Notes: generated by a model from the sequence alone, not told the origin. Shown: positions 35,334 to 44,687, numbered from the stretch's first letter. The stretch is DNA of 64,000 nucleotides from Pseudanabaena sp. M53BS1SP1A06MG (GCA_020404105.1 JADBWH010000032.1:60938-124937), one strand, 5' to 3'. Program-made: numbers and translations.

Positions 35334-36875
35334 TTAACGATAAATTTTTTGACCAATGAAAGGTAACAGATTCTGGGCAAGGGTTACAGGATCAACCCCC
35401 ATTTCCGTGCGTTGCTTCGTAAGCCATATCGCGGTTTGGGAATGCCATAGTGTTCCTATGATCGCCACATCATTAGCTGCCATACCTTGAGCCAATAACC
35501 CCCCAAGCATACCTGCTAAGACATCACCACTACCACCTCTCGCAAGGGCAGGAGTACTTTCAGGATTGATCCATACCTGTGATGAGGTGTTGTGAGGGAA
35601 AGCGATCGCTGTTTTTGCGCCCTTAAGTAAAATGGTGGATTGTGTTAGGGTTACGGCTTTCTGTAAAGCCTCTATGCGTTCCACTGTGCGTAATTCAGGA
35701 AATAGCTGACAGAACTCGCCCCAGTGAGGGGTCAGAATCACAGGATTTTTTCTACTTTGTAAATGGTCAAGCCCTGCGGTTTTATCCAGAAAGGCTAAAG
35801 CATTTAGACCATCGGCATCAAGGACTAAGGGGAGATCGCTATCGATAATTTGCTTGACAACTGGTCTGGCTTCGAGAGATAGTCCACAACCACAGACGAT
35901 CGCTTGATATTTCGCCAAATCAAGATTTGGTAGTTCGGCGATTGCCCCTGATGCGGTTTCTGGACAACCAATCACAATGGCATCAGGAACTTGGGCAAGA
36001 ATCAGTGGTTTTAGAGAATGGGGAACAGCGATCGATAACATACCTACTCCAGTTGCTTTTGCACCCATCGCCGTAAGGAGCCCCGCCCCGCCATATTTTT
36101 GAGAACCGACAACTAGCAGTAAATGTCCAATTTCATACTTGTGAGCGATAGGGTTACGTGCTATTGGAAGACGATTGTGGAGTATCTGTGGTTCTATAAG
36201 CCAAAGAGAATGCTCCTCCCCTAATACCTGATTGATAAATTGCTCAGGAATGTCAAACCCAATTCTTTCCAGTTTGCCAACATAGGGCGTAGCAGTTTCT
36301 GTGAGTAAACCACGCTTCCATAGTCCTAAACAGAAGGTATGGGTTGTCTGTAACGCCACTCCCATAATATCACCGCGATCAGTGTGAATCCCTGATGGTA
36401 AGTCAATACTGAGAACGGGAATTTGCCAGTTGTTGATTGTATGAATCGCGTTCGCAACATCCCCATTGATATCCCGTTCTAATCCAAATCCAAAGATGCC
36501 GTCAACAATCAAATCGCAATCCTGCAAGGCTTCTAGCTCCACAAAGGGAATTCCTAAGCTTTTGGCATAGCATCCATGTACTCGCGTTAAGGGTTTAGAT
36601 TTGGCAAATGGTCTATAAATCTTGACCTGTCGCCCTTGATGATGCAGTTCTCGCGCTACTACTAAGGCATCACCTCCATTATGTCCAGAACCAACTAGGA
36701 TACCAATGCGCCTATAGTTCTGAGTAGGATATAGCTCTGTTAGTCTTTGGGTAATCCGTAGTGCCACCTTTTCCATTAATGCTGCCACAGGCATTCCTGC
36801 TTGGAAGATCAGATGTTCGATCGCTTGCATCTGATCAGCAGTAGCGATCGCTTGTGAAGAAAGGCAATCGATCAT
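35334..36875 (-). CDS. nnr: Bifunctional NAD(P)HX epimerase / ADP-dependent NAD(P)HX dehydratase
   Basis: The frame is open from ATG 36932, but that start overlaps the phosphatase gene by 44 bases. ATG 36875 (MIDCLSSQAIATADQMQAIE) leaves a 13-base gap and fits the family. The N-terminal epimerase domain (about 1-215) has GSGHNGGDALVVARELHHQG. The C-terminal ribokinase-like dehydratase has LLVVGSQKYGGAGLL, LDADGLNAL, TPHWGEF and RGGSGDVLAGMLGGLLAQG. Together they repair hydrated NADH and NADPH, a form of metabolite damage. It probably shares an mRNA with the PP2C gene just upstream. Confidence 0.94.
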   Translation of the reverse strand: MIDCLSSQAIATADQMQAIEHLIFQAGMPVAALMEKVALRITQRLTELYPTQNYRRIGILVGSGHNGGDALVVARELHHQGRQVKIYRPFAKSKPLTRVHGCYAKSLGIPFVELEALQDCDLIVDGIFGFGLERDINGDVANAIHTINNWQIPVLSIDLPSGIHTDRGDIMGVALQTTHTFCLGLWKRGLLTETATPYVGKLERIGFDIPEQFINQVLGEEHSLWLIEPQILHNRLPIARNPIAHKYEIGHLLLVVGSQKYGGAGLLTAMGAKATGVGMLSIAVPHSLKPLILAQVPDAIVIGCPETASGAIAELPNLDLAKYQAIVCGCGLSLEARPVVKQIIDSDLPLVLDADGLNALAFLDKTAGLDHLQSRKNPVILTPHWGEFCQLFPELRTVERIEALQKAVTLTQSTILLKGAKTAIAFPHNTSSQVWINPESTPALARGGSGDVLAGMLGGLLAQGMAANDVAIIGTLWHSQTAIWLTKQRTEMGVDPVTLAQNLLPFIGQKIYR

Positions 36876-36888
36876 TGAGGAATTGGGC

Positions 36889-38796
36889 TTAGGAATTTGG
36901 GGACACAAACTTTTTGAAGTTAGCAGGTACATGCTGACGAATCCAATCTTTTACCTGTGGAAACTGCAAAGCTGCTAAGCCACTACCTAATAAGAGAGCA
37001 ACCAAGATCAAAATAATCATGAAAGCTTTGTTAGTCTGTCTGGGCACTGCTAGTGTAGTTTTTGCTGATTCCAGATCACTATCACTCAAATTATCAGGTA
37101 CGTCTATGGGTTCAAAAGATTCCGATTTATCAGCATTAGTAGTGGTTACTAAAGCACCTGCTACTGTATTGCCAGAATTGGGGTTATGCAAAATATCTTC
37201 AGAATCCACATTATCTTCAGCCCCTTCAGAAGAAGTTAACTGTTCATCTTCGCTTACTTGATCCTCATTAGAATCGGCAGGTGCAAACCGACAACGCATC
37301 AAGGCAACCGTAATATTGTCGTGCCCATTCAGTTCATTGGCTTGATCAATGAGATTTTGACAACTGAGGTTGAGAGGTTTGTCTTCAGTTAACACTGGGA
37401 GCAAATATTTGTCATAGATCTGCTCAACGCGCTCAAAATCACTTAACCCATCAGAGCAAAGTAGTAGCAGACAATCTTCGTCGATAAAGAATCTTTGCAC
37501 CCTTGGTATTAGCATGTCAGAGCCTCTAGTGCCTAAGGCTTGAATCAACGCGCCGCCATCAATGCGTTGTGAGGAATAGGCATAGAAGTTATAGCCCAAG
37601 GTAGTCTCACGAGTTGCTACGTCATCGTCAAGGGTGACTTGACGTAAATTATCTTTGCTAATGCAATATAGTCTACTGTCACCCACATGAACCACATAGA
37701 CTTCATTGCTAGGTTGCCCATTAGGGCGAGGAATTACTGCTAGCACCAAAGTGGTTCCCATACGTTGCTGGGCATGGCGTTGCTGTTGGTCGTTAATTGC
37801 TACAATTTGATTGTTAACAACACGAGCTACCATTTCTAACTGGGCGATAAATCCCTGAGATGAGAATTCTGGATCATTCTCAGCTTGATTAAGGAGTGTT
37901 TTGAGTTGTTGTTCGAGGGTCTTGATTGCTAGTGAACTGGCGACTTCACCACCATCATGACCACCAAGCCCGTCACAGACAATCGCGAGACGATCACGTA
38001 AACTCTCAGCCTGTACACTTCGTTTTTGGCGCTTAATGTCAGGATAGCAAGCATCCTCATTATGATTGCGCTGTTGTCCTACATCAGTGGCACTGGCTAC
38101 GCGCACGGTGAAGAACTGATTCTGCATCACCTTTAAGGTCAATTTATCGAGATAAGCGATCGCACTATTTACATCGTATTCACCTCGAGCCAAACTGTAG
38201 CAAAATTCAGCGATCGGTTCGGCAATTTCGGGTTTAGCCTGATCCAGCCACTTCACCCAAATGTCTCCCAATTGCGAGATATGCACCGCCGATACATCCG
38301 CTTGCAATTCCAACAGGCGCACCCACATACCATCAACCCTCACCAACTGAGGTTCGATCAAAGTACGAGTCATATTTTGTTCAGCAAGTGGTTCCCAGAG
38401 GTTGAGGACTTGCCAGAGCAAATTAATTTGGCGTAAAGCGCAGGCTTGTCCCCAGATCTCAGCCAAGGTTGGACAAAGATTACCTTGGCGATCAATCGGA
38501 ACATTTTCTAATAAAAATATTTCTGCAAGATTTAGCTCTTCACCCAGTAGCAGCAAACCATAGGGACGAGGCAGATGCAGGCTCAATCGTGATAGCTTCA
38601 GGTAAGATACTACATAAGTCTGAAATTCAAGTGGTAGCTCAGGTAGAGTGAATGCATCGGTATCCACAACAATTTGTGAGGATATTACACGATAGCGATT
38701 ACCCAGTAAAGATGCAGGTGGGAAAGAATCGGTATCTAGTCCGACTGCCCAAAGATATTGCTGCTCAACTGCCGTAGCTTGCTCTTGATTTTCCAT
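36889..38796 (-). CDS. PP2C-type protein serine/threonine phosphatase, C-terminal membrane anchor
   Basis: The 635-residue protein has a cyanobacterial N-terminal region (about 1-225) of unknown fold, then a PP2C/PPM domain at about 232-490. NHNEDACYPD, AIVCDGLGGHDGGEVASS, VYVVHVGDSRLYCIS, LLLCSDGLSDF and GHDNITVALMR carry the metal-binding Asp residues. An acidic, Ser-rich linker (about 500-585) leads to one membrane helix near the end (AFMIILILVALLLGSGLAAL) with about 30 residues beyond. It would dephosphorylate Ser/Thr phosphoproteins at the membrane. No kinase gene lies nearby. It is followed closely by the nnr gene. Confidence 0.93.
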   Translation of the reverse strand: MENQEQATAVEQQYLWAVGLDTDSFPPASLLGNRYRVISSQIVVDTDAFTLPELPLEFQTYVVSYLKLSRLSLHLPRPYGLLLLGEELNLAEIFLLENVPIDRQGNLCPTLAEIWGQACALRQINLLWQVLNLWEPLAEQNMTRTLIEPQLVRVDGMWVRLLELQADVSAVHISQLGDIWVKWLDQAKPEIAEPIAEFCYSLARGEYDVNSAIAYLDKLTLKVMQNQFFTVRVASATDVGQQRNHNEDACYPDIKRQKRSVQAESLRDRLAIVCDGLGGHDGGEVASSLAIKTLEQQLKTLLNQAENDPEFSSQGFIAQLEMVARVVNNQIVAINDQQQRHAQQRMGTTLVLAVIPRPNGQPSNEVYVVHVGDSRLYCISKDNLRQVTLDDDVATRETTLGYNFYAYSSQRIDGGALIQALGTRGSDMLIPRVQRFFIDEDCLLLLCSDGLSDFERVEQIYDKYLLPVLTEDKPLNLSCQNLIDQANELNGHDNITVALMRCRFAPADSNEDQVSEDEQLTSSEGAEDNVDSEDILHNPNSGNTVAGALVTTTNADKSESFEPIDVPDNLSDSDLESAKTTLAVPRQTNKAFMIILILVALLLGSGLAALQFPQVKDWIRQHVPANFKKFVSPNS

Positions 38797-39129
38797 GCAG
38801 ATGTTAGTTACTTACCAAACTCAATAGTGAATATATTAGATGAAGCTGAGGTATGTCTAAGCCAGTACAGCAAGAACTGCAATGTGAATAGAAACTACAG
38901 TATTAAATGTTTGATCTATTTCTTCAAGAGGCATTTGGCTATTGTAGCGAAACCAAGTCACAATTTTAGTGGATTTGGGTCTGTTCTGTGCCTTACCAAT
39001 CTCCAAAAATAGCAATAGATATACAACTTGATACTGGATTTCTTTAGAATCTAGGTGTATGAAGTAATTAAACTCTTAATATCTATAGGAGTTTAATTTA
39101 ACAATAAAAATTTAATACTTATTTAACAC

Positions 39130-39236
39130 TTACAGCCGATTGAGGCTTTGAGTAGTACTGAAATATTTTTAAAAAGGGCGTAAAGCTCCGTTTTTAAAAA
39201 TATTTCTGGGATTTAAGTAGGCGCAAAGTGCTGTAT
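39130..39236 (+). repeat. Repeat family D, copy 2
   Basis: Contains TACAGCCGATTGAGGCTTTG, then AGTAGTACTGAAATATTTTT, then a palindromic part TTTTTAAAAAGGGCG... ...CGTTTTTAAAAA, and finally GGCGCAAAGTGCTGTA. Confidence 0.75.
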
Positions 39237-39246
39237 TTAATACTTG

Positions 39247-39327
39247 GGAAGTCATGCAATGTAATTGTGTTGCGGGCACGAAGCGCCCGCAACACAATTA
39301 CTAAATAAATTACTTTGCAGCACTACC
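39247..39327. repeat. Repeat family C, copy 2
   Basis: GGAAGTCATGCAATGTAATT, inner palindrome TGTGTTGCGGGC / GCCCGCAACACA, ending TTACTTTGCAGCACTACC. Nearly identical to copy 1. Confidence 0.88.
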
Positions 39328-39450
39328 AATACTTATTTTCATTATTTTTTATTGGAAATTTATTTTGGCAGTTTACTTTCAATTTTTATCAAAAAATCTT
39401 TTTTTCTGCTTTTTAGTACTTTTTTAAACATAATTTCACCCTATGAGACT

Positions 39451-40515
39451 ATGAAAACACAACTTACCCATCGCGAACAAAAAGTTTTGTGGGCAACCAT
39501 TGATCACTATATTCAAACGGCAGAACCTGTTGGATCAAAGGCGTTAGTCTCAGAGTATGACTTTGACATTAGCCCTGCCACGATCCGTAATGTAATGCAT
39601 ACATTAGATCGCAGTGGTTTGTTATATCAACCCCATACTTCATCTGGACGTGTACCCTCAGACTCTGGCTATCGCGTTTATGTTGATGAACTGATCGATC
39701 CTAGTAGTGAGCTAACTTACAGCACCCATCAGTTTATGGCAAGTAAAAGTGATCGACTTGGTAAGTCTAGCCTTGATGGGGTGCTACGCGATGTTGCCCA
39801 AATTTTAGCAACTTTAAGTGGCTGTATCGCTGTGATCACGTCTCCGAATATGCAAACTATGCGAATTCGGCATTTGCAATTAGTCATGGTCGATCAACGC
39901 AAAATTATGGCGATCGCTGTTAGCGATACTTACCACACTGCCTCGGTGACGATGGACTTGCCTAGCGAAACTCAACCTGAAGTTTTAGAAGGTGAACTAA
40001 ATATTCTCAATAATTTTTTAAATGAACATTTACGAGATAAAAGCTGGACAGAACTTGGTAGTGCACTGCAATGGGATGATCTAGATCGGCAGTTTCTGCA
40101 ATATGCGGTGTTATTACAGCAGTCTTTGCAGCAGTTGATGAAACTCTGTAATCGCACAGCTTTAGGGCAAATGTTTATTAGTGGCTTAACAGAACTATTA
40201 CGTCAGCCCGAGTTTTCTAATCTACAACAGGTTCAGAATATTGTGCAACTTCTCGAAGCTGATCGCGCTTCCCTAATGGCGTTAATTGTTGATCAATCAC
40301 GATCTGCACATAATTCCGTGAGTATCTCCATCGGTTCAGAAATTTCCATCGAGCCAATCCAAAACTGTACTTTTATTTCCAGTACCTATCTCTGTGATGA
40401 TAAGCCCGTTGGCACAGTCGGTGTTTTAGGTCCCACTCGTTTAGGCTATACCAGAGCGATCGCCTCAGTACAGGCGGCTGCTCTACATCTAACTGATGCA
40501 ATTAGTAAATGGTAG
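39451..40515 (+). CDS. hrcA: Heat-inducible transcription repressor HrcA
   Basis: ATG 39451 (MKTQLTHREQKVLWATIDHY) is chosen, because the open frame upstream is repeat DNA. The 354-residue protein has the winged-helix DNA-binding domain at about 1-75 (EPVGSKALVSEYDFDISPATIRNVM region, then LYQPHTSSGRVPSDSGYRVYVD). The larger effector domain ends in GVLGPTRLGYTRAIASVQAA. HrcA represses groESL and often hrcA itself by binding CIRCE, and is tuned by GroEL. The target operon is not in this window and no CIRCE lies upstream, so autoregulation is not evident. Confidence 0.95.
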   Translation: MKTQLTHREQKVLWATIDHYIQTAEPVGSKALVSEYDFDISPATIRNVMHTLDRSGLLYQPHTSSGRVPSDSGYRVYVDELIDPSSELTYSTHQFMASKSDRLGKSSLDGVLRDVAQILATLSGCIAVITSPNMQTMRIRHLQLVMVDQRKIMAIAVSDTYHTASVTMDLPSETQPEVLEGELNILNNFLNEHLRDKSWTELGSALQWDDLDRQFLQYAVLLQQSLQQLMKLCNRTALGQMFISGLTELLRQPEFSNLQQVQNIVQLLEADRASLMALIVDQSRSAHNSVSISIGSEISIEPIQNCTFISSTYLCDDKPVGTVGVLGPTRLGYTRAIASVQAAALHLTDAISKW

Positions 40516-40847
40516 TTGTCAAATCTCAGTCAGCATGTTTCTGGAAATCAATCGCCATAGCCAATTTGGTCTTATAAATGTTGCCTATCAAACAAGCTTC
40601 CTTTTTCTGTAGGGCTTACACAAAGCTAACAAACTTAATGATTTTTGAGTTAACGTGGCATGGGCAAAGACCGTACCGCATTAACTAGATGCGTAAATTC
40701 TATTATTTATCAGGATAAGATGGGGCATGACTGCCTCTATTTCTATGTGTTACAAGAGTTACGCAAATCGCTTAAGAATAGAATATGAAAACCTAATCTA
40801 AAAGTGGCTACTCGCAACGCTGCCCCTTCTAGATTAGGTTTTGATTT
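40516..40847. other. Intergenic region hrcA / bolA
   Basis: It contains a degenerate repeat A copy (40609-40706) and a terminator-like palindrome, AAAACCTAATCTA / TAGATTAGGTTTT at 40788-40843 with a 30-base GC-rich loop, between two convergent genes. Nothing else is seen. Confidence 0.6.
40609..40706. repeat. Repeat family A, copy 5 (degenerate)
   Basis: Weak matches to both ends (TAGGGCTTACACAAAGC and ATGCGTAAATTCTA) and to the inner arms (GCATGGGCAAAGACCGTACCGC). It looks like an old, decayed copy. Confidence 0.5.
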
Positions 40848-41111
40848 TTAAAGAACTTGAACCTGCATCTTTTCCCATTGAGAAATGCTATAAGTTTTTA
40901 GTTGTAAGGCATGGATTGCGCCAGTATCGAGATGTTCTTGAATTGCACCATACACTAATTTGTGTTGCTTAATCATCGATAAACCTTCAAACTGATCAGC
41001 AACAACGATCGCCGTAAAGTGTTGACCATCATGATTAGGATCTTCAACCTGAACTTTGGCATTAGGTAAAGCAGTACGAATTAATTCAGCAATGTAGTTG
41101 TGAGAAATCAT
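40848..41111 (-). CDS. BolA-family protein
   Basis: ATG 41111 (MISHNYIAELIRTALPNAKV) gives 87 residues; a TTG 15 bases upstream is possible but weaker. It has the BolA fold, with VQVEDPNHDGQHFTAIVVAD, the basic helix QHKLVYGAIQEHLDTGAIHALQL and a conserved His. BolA proteins work with monothiol glutaredoxins in iron-sulfur handling and redox regulation. There is no glutaredoxin gene next to it here. It is divergent from the exonuclease III gene with a gap of 90 bases. Confidence 0.93.
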   Translation of the reverse strand: MISHNYIAELIRTALPNAKVQVEDPNHDGQHFTAIVVADQFEGLSMIKQHKLVYGAIQEHLDTGAIHALQLKTYSISQWEKMQVQVL

Positions 41112-41201
41112 GTTGGGCAAACTCAAAATTTACAAAATCTAATTTACAGAATCTATATTAGGCTGTTTACATTGTGCCATATTGCAACAGTAGGGAATTT
41201 A

Positions 41202-41993
41202 ATGAAAATCGCAACTTGGAATGTCAACTCAGTGCGTATAAGGATTAATCATGTTTGTGATTGGTTACAAGCAAATTCTGATGTTGATCTGTTGTGTTTA
41301 CAAGAGACCAAGGTCATTGATGAGGACTTTCCCCATCAGCCCTTTATTGATTTAGGCTATCAAACCTATATTTATGGACAGAAGTCTTATAACGGGGTAG
41401 CCATAATTTCGCGATCGCCTCTAGAAAATATTCAAACTGGCTTTGCATCGGTATTGGGAGAAATTGCTGAGCCTAGCCTAGATGAACAAAAACGTTTGAT
41501 TGCGGCTAAGTTTGGCGATATCCAAATTGTGAATATGTATGTCCCTAACGGCTCGGAAGTCGATAGTGAGAAATATGCGTACAAGTTGTGCTGGCTGAAG
41601 CTCTTAAAGGAATATTTACAAACATTGCTCAGCGAAAATGCCAATATCCTGATTTGCGGCGATTTTAATGTGGCGATCGCTGACATCGACATTTATGATC
41701 CCAAAGGACGTGAAAATAAGGTAATGTCTACGGATATTGAGCGAGAGGCTCTAACGGAAGTCTTGAATTTGGGATTTAAGGATGTATTTCGGAAGTTTAA
41801 AGCAGATAGTGGGTACTATAGCTGGTGGGATTATCGTTCAGGAGGTTTCTCGCGCAATCGTGGCTGGCGAATTGATTATCAATTTTTGACGGAATCTCTT
41901 TATGACAGGGCGACTGCTTGTGAAATCGATGTCGAGCCACGGAAACTGACTCAACCAAGCGATCATACTCCCGTCATTGTGACTATTGATTAA
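41202..41993 (+). CDS. xth: Exodeoxyribonuclease III
   Basis: ATG 41202 (MKIATWNVNSVRIRINHVCD) is the canonical start of ExoIII, with AGGGAA a few bases before it; the open frame upstream is not coding. The 263-residue enzyme has all the exonuclease/endonuclease/phosphatase motifs: WNVNSVR, LLCLQETKV, YNGVAIISR, VNMYVPNGS, LICGDFNVAIADIDIYD, WWDYRSGGF, WRIDYQFLT and PSDHTPVIV. It cuts DNA at abasic sites and trims 3' ends in base excision repair. The pentapeptide-repeat gene follows in the same direction. Confidence 0.95.
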   Translation: MKIATWNVNSVRIRINHVCDWLQANSDVDLLCLQETKVIDEDFPHQPFIDLGYQTYIYGQKSYNGVAIISRSPLENIQTGFASVLGEIAEPSLDEQKRLIAAKFGDIQIVNMYVPNGSEVDSEKYAYKLCWLKLLKEYLQTLLSENANILICGDFNVAIADIDIYDPKGRENKVMSTDIEREALTEVLNLGFKDVFRKFKADSGYYSWWDYRSGGFSRNRGWRIDYQFLTESLYDRATACEIDVEPRKLTQPSDHTPVIVTID

Positions 41994-42103
41994 ATATGAT
42001 GATGTACGCTTTAATCAAAAAATTTTGCGGAAGAGCGATCCTTGGGGTCGAGATTCCACAACTCAAAATATCTCCAATATCAAACTTTAAGAGAACTTTA
42101 GCT

Positions 42104-42553
42104 ATGAAATATCGCATCTATTCGGTGATCGCGCTACTTATCATTTTGCTTTTGTTTCCCTTACCAGCAATAGCCGCCAACCCTAGCCATATTGTTAAGT
42201 TACAAACTACAAAAATCTGCCAAGTTTGTGATTTAACTGGGGCATATTTACCTGTTAGCAATCTAGACTATACATATATATTATCTTCTAATTTGAGTAG
42301 AGCTAATTTAATCGGCTCTAACATTACTTTCTCAAATCTGAGTCGCGCTAATCTGAGTGGAGCGAATCTCAGCTATGTTAATTTCAAGCATACGAAATTG
42401 TTACTCAGTGATTTTACCAATGCAATTTTTGATAAAACCGATTTGACCGAAGCCGATCTCACTAGTGCAACTATATCCGAATCGCAACTTGCCAAAGCCA
42501 AGCTATGTAAAACAGTTTTGCCCGATGGATTAGTTTCCAATCGTGATTGTTAA
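42104..42553 (+). CDS. Secreted pentapeptide-repeat protein
   Basis: ATG 42104 (MKYRIYSVIALLIILLLFPL) is chosen over an in-frame ATG at 41996, because it starts a clear signal peptide (hydrophobic core then PAIAANP cleavage site). The 149-residue precursor then has a short Cys-containing stretch (KICQVCDLTGAYL) and about eight pentapeptide repeats of the A(D/N)LXX type (NLSRANLIGSN, NLSRANLSGANLS, TDLTEADLTSA). These fold as a quadrilateral beta helix. A Cys-rich end (KLCKTVLPDG...RDC) may form disulfides. The function is unknown; export to the thylakoid lumen or periplasm is likely. Confidence 0.85.
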   Translation: MKYRIYSVIALLIILLLFPLPAIAANPSHIVKLQTTKICQVCDLTGAYLPVSNLDYTYILSSNLSRANLIGSNITFSNLSRANLSGANLSYVNFKHTKLLLSDFTNAIFDKTDLTEADLTSATISESQLAKAKLCKTVLPDGLVSNRDC

Positions 42554-42656
42554 ATATTTTCATTCAAGATTGGAGCAATTCTCTTTGGCTATGGGTAATT
42601 AACGTAACATTTAGTTACAATAGGGTACTGACTAATTGCTAATTCCCTATAGCCCT

Positions 42657-44186
42657 ATGACCCGTGACCTACGATCATTTCTCAAATTGCTCGAAGAGCG
42701 CCAACAACTACATCGTGTCAAAGCCCCTGTTGATTCTCAGTTAGAGATTGCCGAGATTAGCAATCGTCTCTTACAATCAGGTGGTCCTGCGCTGCTATTT
42801 GAGAATGTCAAGGGTTATAACGTACCAGTTGCCGTAAATTTGTTGGGTACAGTCGAGCGTGTTTGCTGGGCAATGGGGATGAAAGAACAACTGGAATTAG
42901 AAGTTCTAGGTGAGAAATTAGGCAAATTACAAAGCCCGAAACCACCGAAAAAAATTTCACAGGCGATCGAGTTTGGGAAGATTCTCTTTGATGTGGTCAA
43001 ATCCCGTCCCCAGAAGTTACTTTTTGGGAATGCTCCTTGTCAAGAAGTGGTATTGCAAGGCGATGAAGTGGATCTTGATCAGATCCCCATTCTCAAACCC
43101 TATCCTAAGGATGGTGGTCGTGCAGTGACACTGGCGCTAGTCATTACTAAAGATGTGGAAAACGGAATTCCGAACGTGGGGGTTTACCGTTTGCAGCAGC
43201 AGTCCAAAAATACGATGACGGTGCAGTGGCTGTCTGTGCGTGGTGGTGCGAGGCATTTACGCAAGGCGACAGAGGCGGGTAAGAAACTGGAAATTGCGAT
43301 CGCGATCGGTGTTGATCCTGTCTTAATCATGGCAGCCGCAACACCAATTCCTATAGATTTATCAGAATGGATTTTTGCAGGACTTTATGGCAATGAAGGT
43401 GTGCAGCTTACTAAATGCAAAACTATCGATTTAGAAGTGCCAGCTTTGGCCGAATATGTTTTGGAAGGAACGATTACCCCCCATGAAGTGGGAACCGATG
43501 GACCTTTTGGCGATCACATGGGTTATTACGGCGGTATCAATGATCAAGCGCCTCTGATTCGCTTTCATTGCATGACCCATCGCAAAGATCCCATCTATCT
43601 CACCACCTTTAGTGGCTTACCTCCCAAGGAAGAGGCAATGATGGCGATCGCCCTAAATCGCATCTATACACCCATCCTCCGCCAACAAGTTTCGGAAATT
43701 ACCGATTTCTTTTTGCCAATGGAAGCCTTGTCCTATAAAGCCGCGATTATTTCCATCAAAAAAGCTTACCCTGGACAGGCAAGACGTGCTGCCCTTGCCT
43801 TTTGGAGTGCTTTGCCTCAGTTTACTTATACCAAATTTGTGATTGTTGTAGATCATACGATTAATATTCGCGATCCACGTTTAGTGGTTTGGGCGCTGAG
43901 TTCCAAGGTTGACCCTACTCGTGATGTGTTTATCCTGCCCGACAATCCCTTTGATTCCCTCGACTTTGCCTGTGAGAAGGAAGGGCTAGGCGGGCGGATG
44001 GGCATTGATGCTACAACGAAAATCTATCCTGAAACCGATCGCGATTGGGGTGATCCTTTGGAGAGTGATCCTACTGTGGCGGATATGGTGACAAGACGTT
44101 GGGCTGAATATGGATTAGCGGATATTAAGCTTGATGGAGCTGATCCTAATTTATTTGGTTACAACATTAGGACTTACGCAAATTGA
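42657..44186 (+). CDS. UbiD-family decarboxylase
   Basis: ATG 42657 (MTRDLRSFLKLLEERQQLHR) is preferred to TTG 42636. The 509-residue protein has the UbiD pattern throughout: EIAEISNRLLQSGGPALLFENVKG at the start, DGGRAVTLALVITKDVENGIPNVGVYRLQ, EVPALAEYVLEGTITP, GPFGDHMGYYG and DATTKIYPETDRDWG. UbiD enzymes use prenylated FMN to decarboxylate aromatic or unsaturated acids. In cyanobacteria a member acts in quinone synthesis. The natural end would be about ...DPNLFGYN. Here the last residues IRTYAN and the TGA come from a repeat A insertion, which probably does not harm function. Confidence 0.93.
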   Translation: MTRDLRSFLKLLEERQQLHRVKAPVDSQLEIAEISNRLLQSGGPALLFENVKGYNVPVAVNLLGTVERVCWAMGMKEQLELEVLGEKLGKLQSPKPPKKISQAIEFGKILFDVVKSRPQKLLFGNAPCQEVVLQGDEVDLDQIPILKPYPKDGGRAVTLALVITKDVENGIPNVGVYRLQQQSKNTMTVQWLSVRGGARHLRKATEAGKKLEIAIAIGVDPVLIMAAATPIPIDLSEWIFAGLYGNEGVQLTKCKTIDLEVPALAEYVLEGTITPHEVGTDGPFGDHMGYYGGINDQAPLIRFHCMTHRKDPIYLTTFSGLPPKEEAMMAIALNRIYTPILRQQVSEITDFFLPMEALSYKAAIISIKKAYPGQARRAALAFWSALPQFTYTKFVIVVDHTINIRDPRLVVWALSSKVDPTRDVFILPDNPFDSLDFACEKEGLGGRMGIDATTKIYPETDRDWGDPLESDPTVADMVTRRWAEYGLADIKLDGADPNLFGYNIRTYAN

Positions 44187-44263
44187 ACAAATTTATTAGG
44201 CTTGAGGTAGATGTGGTGCGGGCGAAGCCCACACCACATCTACCTCAATGCGTAAGTCCTAAA
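44166..44263. repeat. Repeat family A, copy 4 (overlaps the ubiD 3' end)
   Basis: Ends ATTAGGACTTACGCAAATTG and CTCAATGCGTAAGTCCTAAA, inner arms GTAGATGTGGTGCGGGC and GCCCACACCACATCTAC. The first 21 bases serve as the last codons and stop of the UbiD gene. Confidence 0.92.
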
Positions 44264-44300
44264 CATAAATTAAGAGATGCGGAACTTCAGACCACCCTGT

Positions 44301-44687
44301 TTAGATTTTAGGGATTTTCAGATCGCCTTGCTCCATGCTTGCTAAAACATCACCAATTCCTTCTTTACCACTTAACTGCACAGATCGTAAGATTGCTAAA
44401 CTATCTTCCAGTAACATCTCGACATCTATCGATTGATAATCTGGAAGATATGCAGGTAAGCGACTTGTACCTTCTCCTAAGAGAATTGTCGCTCCATACC
44501 AATTGCGATTTTGGAGGTGATACAGACCGACAGCAATTTGTAAAATCCCTTGATAAAAAGCCCGATCACTTTGCCAAGCATCATTCCAAATCGCCTCTAA
44601 GGTATCGTGACAGGCGTAATAATCCCCATTATTAAACTGGAAGATCGCTTCAGCAAATAAAGGATCGACGGTGTCTGCTTCAAGCAT
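44301..44687 (-). CDS. DUF309 protein
   Basis: The 128-residue protein (MLEADTVDPLFAEAIFQFNN) is all helical. It contains the DUF309 signature FNNGDYYACHDTLEAIWNDA, followed by FYQGILQIAVGLYHLQNRNWYGA and LLGEGTSRL. The conserved E/H/E residues suggest metal binding or a hydrolase-like role, but no activity is established. Its ATG overlaps the stop of the upstream gene (ATGCTTGA), so translation is coupled and the two products may work together. Confidence 0.9.
   Translation of the reverse strand: MLEADTVDPLFAEAIFQFNNGDYYACHDTLEAIWNDAWQSDRAFYQGILQIAVGLYHLQNRNWYGATILLGEGTSRLPAYLPDYQSIDVEMLLEDSLAILRSVQLSGKEGIGDVLASMEQGDLKIPKI

Larger units (their letters stand above)
38797..39450. other. Intergenic region before hrcA, with repeats D and C
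   Basis: The spacer between divergent PP2C and hrcA genes holds a repeat D copy (39130-39236) and a repeat C copy (39247-39327) in tandem. An open frame from 39265 in phase with hrcA is only repeat sequence being read through. No CIRCE element (TTAGCACTC-N9-GAGTGCTAA) was seen upstream of hrcA. Confidence 0.65.

Noticed and set aside
39265..39450. N-terminal extension of HrcA by 62 residues from an upstream ATG
   Set aside because: The extension is mostly the translation of repeat C and AT-rich DNA; the family start MKTQLTHRE is at 39451.
41100..41201. Longer ExoIII start at 41100
   Set aside because: The added residues overlap the divergent bolA start and are not part of the family; ATG 41202 gives the canonical MKIATWNVNS.
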